Below, piece after piece: positions 6,784-10,539 of a DNA stretch of 10,539 nucleotides. The notes below the pieces were generated by a model. That model saw nothing but the letters and a program-made list of their open reading frames with translations, did not search any database and was not told the origin of the DNA. The translations under genes and the position numbers were made by a program. Source of the DNA: Betaproteobacteria bacterium UBA2592 (GTDB lineage: Bacteria; Pseudomonadota; Gammaproteobacteria; Burkholderiales; Rhodocyclaceae); the NCBI GenBank assembly GCA_002340095.1, contig DDKS01000043.1, positions 1-10,539 of the forward strand, read 5' to 3'. Each line of letters opens with the position of its first letter. The first letter of the stretch is position 1.

Positions 6784-7104
6784 TCAGGGGGGGGATACGC
6801 CGCAGAAAACCTCGCGCATCATGGCGATCAGTTGCAGGATGCGGCCATCCCCCACCCGGTAGAAGACCCGGTTGGCGTCCTTGCGGGTGAGCAGGACCCC
6901 CTTCTCCCGCAGGATGGCCAGGTGCTGGGAAATGTTGCTCTGGGAAGTCCCCACCACATCGACGATTTCCTGGACACAGGCTTCCTGGTCGCCGAGGACG
7001 CAGAGGATCTTGAGCCGTAGCGGATGAGCGATCGATTTCAGGGCCCGGGCCGCTGTCTCGATGTGTTCCTGTTTTTCCGGCAAGCTGAATTCGGGTGGAT
7101 GCAC
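6784..7104 (-). CDS. ArsR-family repressor with BigR/SqrR-type sensing cysteine pair
   Basis: 106-residue winged-helix regulator. AARALKSIAHPLRLKILCVL (19-38) is the ArsR opening, SQSNISQHLAILREKGVLLTR (54-74) the recognition helix region, and VFYRVGD (80-86) the wing and after. The cysteines are C35, C43 and C101. C35 (in KILC) and C101 (in REVFC) fall where BigR, SqrR and YgaV keep their two persulfide-sensing cysteines; the separation of 66 residues equals BigR C42-C108 (from memory of the family). The classic ArsR metal motif ELCVCDL is absent. The start is GTG at 7104, the first start in the open frame; the ribosome site is weak. It leads the rhodanese-grxC-secB-SH3b-gpsA unit and is divergent from envC. 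I infer that it senses reactive sulfur; another redox or metal signal is possible. Confidence 0.88.
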   Translation of the reverse strand: MHPPEFSLPEKQEHIETAARALKSIAHPLRLKILCVLGDQEACVQEIVDVVGTSQSNISQHLAILREKGVLLTRKDANRVFYRVGDGRILQLIAMMREVFCGVSPP

Positions 7105-7111
7105 GATAGGG

Positions 7112-7125
7112 ATTCACTGGTGAAT
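7112..7125. promoter_or_regulatory. Palindromic operator candidate for the ArsR-family regulator
   Basis: ATTCACTGGTGAAT has perfect 6-bp arms around a 2-bp centre. It lies 8 nt upstream of the regulator's GTG, just downstream of its predicted transcription start, and also covers a possible -35 for envC. SqrR/YgaV sites are described as ATTC and GAAT half-sites eight bases apart; here they are six apart, so the match is related but not exact. Autoregulation is the natural inference. Confidence 0.55.
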
Positions 7126-7141
7126 AACGGAGCATTATAGA
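7113..7141 (+). promoter_or_regulatory. Possible envC promoter overlapping the operator
   Basis: TTCACT (7113-7118), a 17-nt spacer and TATAGA (7136-7141) each match four of six consensus bases. The -10 overlaps the divergent minus-strand TATAAT, and the -35 lies inside the palindrome. If real, the regulator would compete with polymerase at both promoters. The leader to the envC ATG would be about 80 nt, GC-rich and otherwise featureless to me. Confidence 0.35.
7134..7139 (-). promoter_or_regulatory. Consensus -10 box of the regulator/yibN-grxC-secB-gpsA transcript
   Basis: On the minus strand this reads TATAAT, a perfect sigma-70 -10 element. No good -35 is seen 16-18 nt upstream, so the promoter may need activation or rely on the -10. 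Transcription would begin near 7127, leaving a leader of about 22 nt that contains the palindrome at 7112-7125. Confidence 0.5.
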
Positions 7142-7228
7142 ATAGTTTCTTTTACGGCCACGCGTTCATCGGGCTGCCCCCGCCCCATCGGCCGTGCCCC
7201 GGACTCCGCCCCTGAGGACAAGGCAAGC

Positions 7229-8476
7229 ATGTCTTACTCCAGCCATCCCGTGCGCTGCGCCCTTCTGGCGTGCCTGTTGTCATGCGTCTGGCCTTTGGCA
7301 GGGATGGCCCAGACCGCCAGCGAGGTGGCCGACAAGCGGGAGGACTTGAAGGAGCTGCGCAGCCGCATCGACAACCTGCGCAAGGAATTGTCCGCCAGCG
7401 AGGAATCCCAGGCCGACGCCGCCGACCAGCTCAAGCAGGTGGAGCGCCAGATTTCCGATGGTGAACGCAAGCTGCTGGGCCTCAAGCGGGACCAGACCCG
7501 GCTGCAGAACACCCTGCAGGAGATGGCACGCCAGTCCCGGGAGCTGGAAGGCACCCTGGCGCAGCAGCAGAGCCAGCTCGAACGGCTGCTGTACCGCCAG
7601 TACATCCAGGGCTCCCCCGACGCCCTGCAACTGCTGCTCAATGGCGACAACCCCAACCAGCTGGCCCGGGACCTGTACTACCTTTCCACCATTGCCCGCG
7701 CCCGCACGGAACTGCTGGGCGACATGCGCCTCACCCTGAAGAAGCAGAAGGCCCTGGCCGAGGATGCCCGCAACCGGGCGGCAGAACTGGCGGAAGTGGA
7801 AGCGGAACAGAAGGCCCAGCATGCAGAACTGCTCAAGCAGCGCGCCGAGCGCCAGAAGATCCTCAACCAGATCGCCAGCAAGGTGAAAGCCCAGAAGCAG
7901 GAAATCGGCAACCTGCAACGCAACGAGAAGCGCCTCGCCAATCTGGTGGACCGGCTCACCCGACTGCTGGCCGAACAGGCCCGGAAACCGCCCCCGCCCC
8001 GCCCCGCCGCTCCGGGCCAGAAAACCCCACCAGCCGGCACCGGTCCGGAAAACCGCCACCTGCCCACGGCCACCAGCGGCAATTTCGCGCGGTTGCAGGG
8101 CCAGCTGCGCCTGCCGGCCCGGGGCCAGGTGGTAGGCCGCTTCGGCGCCGCCCGGGAAGGCGGCAGCACCTGGAAAGGACTGTTCATCCGGGCCGGGGAA
8201 GGCAGCGAGGTCAAGGCCGTGGCCAACGGCCAGGTGGTTTATGCAGAATGGATGCGGGGGTTCGGCAACCTGATGATCATCGATCACGGTGCCGGCTACC
8301 TGACCGTCTATGGCAACAACGATTCCCTGCTCAAGCAGGTGGGCGACCGGGTCCAGGGCGGCGAGACCATCAGCACCGTGGGCAACAGCGGTGGCAACCA
8401 GGAATCCGGTTTATACTTCGAGCTCCGCCATCAGGGTAAAGCACTCGACCCCATGAAATGGGTTTCTCTCAAATGA
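7229..8476 (+). CDS. envC: Murein hydrolase activator EnvC (degenerate LytM/M23 protein)
   Basis: Periplasmic activator of cell-separation amidases (AmiA/AmiB type), recruited by FtsEX in the family. 415 residues. The signal peptide is residues 1-27 (hydrophobic ALLACLLSCVWPLAG, cleavage near GMA). A long coiled coil of about 33-250 (repeated KREDLKEL, ERQISDGERKL, RQSRELEG) is broken near 125-165, as in the EnvC hairpin. A Pro-rich linker spans about 252-282, and a LytM domain about 292-412. The LytM zinc ligands are missing: the first motif reads STWKGLFIRA rather than having His-x3-Asp, and the final His-x-His is LYFE. EnvC proteins are catalytically dead in the same way, so this is an activator, not a peptidase. 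AAGG lies about 5 nt before the ATG. The stop overlaps the ctpA start (ATGA). Confidence 0.92.
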   Translation: MSYSSHPVRCALLACLLSCVWPLAGMAQTASEVADKREDLKELRSRIDNLRKELSASEESQADAADQLKQVERQISDGERKLLGLKRDQTRLQNTLQEMARQSRELEGTLAQQQSQLERLLYRQYIQGSPDALQLLLNGDNPNQLARDLYYLSTIARARTELLGDMRLTLKKQKALAEDARNRAAELAEVEAEQKAQHAELLKQRAERQKILNQIASKVKAQKQEIGNLQRNEKRLANLVDRLTRLLAEQARKPPPPRPAAPGQKTPPAGTGPENRHLPTATSGNFARLQGQLRLPARGQVVGRFGAAREGGSTWKGLFIRAGEGSEVKAVANGQVVYAEWMRGFGNLMIIDHGAGYLTVYGNNDSLLKQVGDRVQGGETISTVGNSGGNQESGLYFELRHQGKALDPMKWVSLK

Positions 8477-9879
8477 GCAAGTTCAAGTCCATCAGCCTCG
8501 TGCTCGGCGGCTTCGTTGCCGGCACCCTCATCAGCCTGCAGATGCCCGCCTTCGCCAACAAGGACGCTCGGGCGGGGCTGCCGGTGGAAGAACTGCGCAC
8601 CTTCGCCGAAGTCTTCAATGCCATCAAGCAGGGCTATGTGGAGCCCGTCGAAGACAAGAAGATGATTGCCAACGCCATCTCCGGCATGCTCTCCAACCTG
8701 GACCCCCACTCGGCCTACCTGGACCCCGAGTCGTTCAAGGAACTGCAGGTGGGCACCCAGGGCGAGTTCGGTGGCCTGGGCATCGAGGTCGGCATGGAAG
8801 ACGGCCTGGTGAAGGTGGTCTCCCCCATCGAGGACACCCCGGCCTACCGGGCCGGACTCAAGGCTGGCGACCTGATCTTCAAGCTCGATGACACCCCGGT
8901 GAAGGGCCTGACCCTGAACGAGGCGGTCAAGCGCATGCGCGGCAAGCCCAAGACCCAGATCCGCCTCTCCATCATCCGGAAGGGGGAAGCCAAGCCCCTC
9001 GAGATCACCCTGACCCGGGAAATCATCAAGGTCCAGAGCGTCAAGTCGAAGCTGGTCGAGCCCGGCTACGGCTGGGTGCGCATCACCCAGTTCCAGGAAA
9101 ACACCGTGCCATCCCTGGCCAAGCATCTGAACGAGCTCTACAAGCAGGGCAACCTCAAGGGCCTGGTGCTGGACCTGCGCAATGACCCGGGCGGTCTGCT
9201 CAACGGCGCTGTCGGCGTCTCCGCCGCCTTCCTGCCGCCGGACACCAAGGTGGTCTCCACCGATGGCCGCACCCCGGACGCCAAGCAGGAATACCGTGCC
9301 ATCCCCGAGGATTACCTGCGCGGCACCCGGGACGATCCCCTCAAGGACCTGCCCGCCGCCGTCAAGACCGTGCCCATGGTGGTACTCATCAACGGAGGCT
9401 CGGCTTCCGCCTCTGAGATCGTCGCCGGGGCCCTGCAGGATCACAAGCGCGCTGTCATCATGGGCACCCAGTCTTTCGGCAAGGGCTCGGTCCAGACCGT
9501 GCTGCCCCTGCCCGGCAATGCTGCCATCAAGCTCACCACAGCCCGCTACTACACGCCCAGCGGCCGCTCCATCCAGGCCAAGGGCATCGAGCCCGACATC
9601 CAGGTGGAGGAAAAGGCCAACGGCCAGAAATCCATGCAGCTACGCGAAGTGGATCTGGAAGGCCACCTGGAGAACGACAAGGAAACCGGCAAGGAAGCGG
9701 CCAAGCCCCAGGACAAGAAATCCCCCCCCGCCCGCAAGAGCAATGGCAATACCCGGGAGGAAGATGACACGCCGGTCCGCCTCGAATATGCCAGCCCGAG
9801 CGACTATCAGTTCCAGCAGGCCATGAACCTGCTCAAGGGATTGCAGATCATCCAGGGAGCCCCCAGCGCTGGCAAATGA
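8473..9879 (+). CDS. ctpA: C-terminal processing peptidase CtpA (S41 family, PDZ domain)
   Basis: Exported or membrane-anchored serine protease that trims C-termini and degrades envelope proteins, including cell-wall hydrolases in several species. 468 residues from the ATG at 8473. That start overlaps the envC stop as ATGA and begins the signal segment MSKFKSISLVLGGFVAGTLI; an in-frame ATG at 8458 would add five residues. LSNLDPHSAYLDPESFKEL and GEFGGLGIEV precede a PDZ domain (about 95-180, VSPIEDTPAYRAGLKAGDLI). The catalytic core is LVLDLRNDPGGLL, NGGSASASEIVAGALQDHKRA (Ser312, the middle Ser of SASAS) and GTQSFGKGSVQ (Lys337). They are 25 residues apart, as in the Prc Ser-Lys dyad. A charged, low-complexity tail of about 380-430 follows. 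Pairing with envC suggests shared control of peptidoglycan hydrolysis. Confidence 0.94.
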   Translation: MSKFKSISLVLGGFVAGTLISLQMPAFANKDARAGLPVEELRTFAEVFNAIKQGYVEPVEDKKMIANAISGMLSNLDPHSAYLDPESFKELQVGTQGEFGGLGIEVGMEDGLVKVVSPIEDTPAYRAGLKAGDLIFKLDDTPVKGLTLNEAVKRMRGKPKTQIRLSIIRKGEAKPLEITLTREIIKVQSVKSKLVEPGYGWVRITQFQENTVPSLAKHLNELYKQGNLKGLVLDLRNDPGGLLNGAVGVSAAFLPPDTKVVSTDGRTPDAKQEYRAIPEDYLRGTRDDPLKDLPAAVKTVPMVVLINGGSASASEIVAGALQDHKRAVIMGTQSFGKGSVQTVLPLPGNAAIKLTTARYYTPSGRSIQAKGIEPDIQVEEKANGQKSMQLREVDLEGHLENDKETGKEAAKPQDKKSPPARKSNGNTREEDDTPVRLEYASPSDYQFQQAMNLLKGLQIIQGAPSAGK

Positions 9880-9882
9880 CCC

Positions 9883-9905
9883 GGGTCAGCCCCGGGGGCT
9901 GACCC
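9883..9905 (+). other. Stable hairpin just after ctpA
   Basis: GGGTCAGCC and GGCTGACCC form a perfect 9-bp stem around a 5-nt loop, three bases after the ctpA stop. No T-run follows, so it is not a canonical intrinsic terminator. It may stabilise the upstream mRNA end or slow transcription into the next gene, which has its own strong ribosome-binding site. Confidence 0.55.
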
Positions 9906-9912
9906 GCCCTTC

Positions 9913-9918
9913 AGGAGG
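9913..9918 (+). promoter_or_regulatory. Consensus ribosome-binding site of the 9927 gene
   Basis: AGGAGG lies 8 nt before the ATG at 9927, a perfect Shine-Dalgarno sequence. It fixes the start and is the strongest such site in the window, suggesting efficient translation independent of ctpA. Confidence 0.75.
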
Positions 9919-9926
9919 AAGCCGCC

Positions 9927-10325
9927 ATGAGCGTCCAGGATCTGTACAAACGACGCGAGATCCTGTTTTCCAGGTTTCCGCCCGGACAACTGCCCGAGGC
10001 GGTGGACCACCTGCAGCAGGTGGAACGGGTGGAAGTCGAGCCCAGACTGGAAAAGCGCGCCGTGCAGGTGGGTTATGACCTGCGCGAGCATACCCTGGAA
10101 GAACTGGAAAGCCGGCTCCAGGACAAGGGCTTCCACCTGGACAACACCCTGATGAGCAAGTTGATGCGGGCCCTCATCTATTACGTGGAAGAAACCCAGC
10201 TGCACAACCTGGCAGCACCGGAGCGCCCCCTGAAGCACTCCCAGGAAGCCTATGTCCATGCCTGGGAGCGCCATCCCCACGGGGACCATGACGAAACCCC
10301 GCCCGAGTGGCGGGAGTACAAGTGA
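9927..10325 (+). CDS. Hypothetical protein with an HMA-like ferredoxin fold lacking CxxC
   Basis: 132 residues, soluble, no signal peptide or membrane helix. I do not recognise a named family. Residues about 17-72 (FPPGQLPEAVDHLQQVERVEVEP..., RAVQVGYDLREHTLEELESRLQDKGFHLD) show the strand-helix-strand-strand-helix-strand rhythm of heavy-metal-associated domains. The metal-binding CxxC is absent; the protein has no cysteine at all. A helical segment follows (NTLMSKLMRALIYYVEETQL), then a His/acid-rich tail with HAWERHPHGDHDE. The tail might bind metal, but that is speculation. A perfect Shine-Dalgarno sequence precedes it, and codon use matches its neighbours. It follows ctpA by 47 nt across a hairpin and ends before a repeat and a terminator. 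Confidence 0.75.
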   Translation: MSVQDLYKRREILFSRFPPGQLPEAVDHLQQVERVEVEPRLEKRAVQVGYDLREHTLEELESRLQDKGFHLDNTLMSKLMRALIYYVEETQLHNLAAPERPLKHSQEAYVHAWERHPHGDHDETPPEWREYK

Positions 10326-10330
10326 ACCTT

Positions 10331-10487
10331 AAAACCCCAGTTAAACCACAGAGGCACAGAGACGCCGAGGAAAAACAAAGACTTGTCCTGGAGGGCCAGG
10401 TCACTTTCTGGGTGCGCGTGGAAGAAAATGCAAGCCATTGTTTTTTTTGAAACTCTCTGTGTCTTTGTGTCTCTGTGGTGAGGTTTT
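10331..10487. repeat. Imperfect inverted-repeat element of the ACAGAG/CTCTGTG type (possibly a dispersed palindromic repeat)
   Basis: The left arm 10346-10370 (core CCACAGAGGCACAGAGACGC) and right arm 10453-10478 (CTCTGTGTCTTTGTG followed by TCTCTGTGG) are imperfect reverse complements over about 25 bases. They are flanked by matching AAAACC (10331-10336) and GGTTTTT (10482-10488). The interior of about 80 nt is non-coding and includes a small CCTGG/CCAGG hairpin (10387-10400) and an eight-T run (10441-10448). Read in the minus frame, the arm gives the peptide TTETQRHRE. I recall this as a signature of spurious small proteins arising from a repeat common in many bacterial genomes; that is memory, not a search. 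Its AT-richness contrasts with the surroundings. Confidence 0.65.
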
Positions 10488-10500
10488 TAGGATCAGAACA

Positions 10501-10523
10501 AAGGGGGCGCAAGCCCCCTTTTT
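10501..10523 (+). terminator. Rho-independent terminator
   Basis: AAGGGGGC pairs with GCCCCCTT in a perfect 8-bp stem around a GCAA (GNRA) tetraloop, followed by T's through 10523. This is a textbook intrinsic terminator for plus-strand transcription, ending the envC-ctpA-9927 unit. On the minus strand the tail (TTTGTTCTG) is weaker, so a bidirectional role is less likely. Confidence 0.85.
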
Positions 10524-10539
10524 CATTCCTGGGCCATCA

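Noticed and set aside
7280..8287. 335-residue minus-strand frame opposite envC
   Set aside because: Complement of the EnvC coiled-coil codons; no recognisable protein and no ribosome site.
7229..8476. EnvC as an active M23 endopeptidase
   Set aside because: The zinc-binding His-x3-Asp and His-x-His residues are missing, which is normal for EnvC activators, so the loss is not novel.
8431..9444. 337-residue minus-strand frame opposite ctpA
   Set aside because: Antisense shadow of a complete S41 peptidase; His/Gly/Leu-rich without motifs.
10346..10478. Two-unit CRISPR-like repeat
   Set aside because: The two copies are inverted, not direct, imperfect, and only two; no cas genes are present.
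10174..10512. 112-residue minus-strand frame containing TTETQRHRE
   Set aside because: It runs through the terminator, the palindromic repeat and the antisense of the 9927 gene. The peptide is a known type of artefact of the repeat, not a gene.
10523..10539. Possible C-terminal end (…MAQE, stop TGA at 10525-10523) of a convergent minus-strand gene
   Set aside because: Only four codons lie inside the window; a frame this short has no support.

Overview
The window is a high-GC chromosomal segment of a Gram-negative bacterium, most likely a betaproteobacterium (my inference is Rhodocyclales-like). The reasons are the closest-feeling protein families (SecB, EnvC-CtpA, an MSHA/type IV pilus-like assembly system), the strong GC bias at third codon positions, and a yibN-grxC-secB-gpsA gene order that matches E. 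coli. No tRNA, rRNA, CRISPR array, transposase or phage gene is visible.

Layout. (1) 49-3554, minus strand: mshE-mshG-mshF-like, the assembly ATPase, inner-membrane platform protein and a frameshifted small membrane protein of an MSHA-type pilus or secretion system. MshE carries a complete tandem c-di-GMP-binding MshEN signature. mshE starts next to an unrelated gene, so it is probably first in this transcript. (2) 3659-4123, plus strand: trmL, divergent from mshE and convergent with gpsA. The two stop codons share one CTAG. (3) 4120-7104, minus strand: a six-gene unit read as ArsR-family regulator, membrane-anchored rhodanese (YibN type), glutaredoxin 3, SecB, an exported double-SH3b protein, and glycerol-3-phosphate dehydrogenase. 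(4) 7229-10325, plus strand: envC and ctpA (overlapping ATGA), then a small protein resembling a heavy-metal-associated (HMA) fold without the metal-binding CxxC. (5) 10326-10539: a non-coding tail with a dispersed-type palindromic repeat followed by a strong intrinsic terminator.

How the genes work together. The minus-strand unit joins redox and sulfur chemistry (rhodanese, glutaredoxin) to protein export (SecB) and phospholipid precursor synthesis (GpsA). Its first gene is an ArsR-family protein whose Cys35 and Cys101 align, with identical spacing, to the persulfide-sensing cysteine pair of BigR/SqrR/YgaV. A perfect 6-2-6 palindrome sits at its promoter and overlaps a possible promoter for envC. 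The strongest lead is therefore a reactive-sulfur sensor placed at the head of an old conserved envelope/redox operon. EnvC (amidase activator) and CtpA (C-terminal processing protease) form an envelope remodelling pair.

Other points worth a look are the homopolymer frameshift in the mshF-like gene, the c-di-GMP motif in MshE, the terminal repeat lying between the last gene and its terminator, and a Gly-to-Ala change in the GpsA nucleotide loop.
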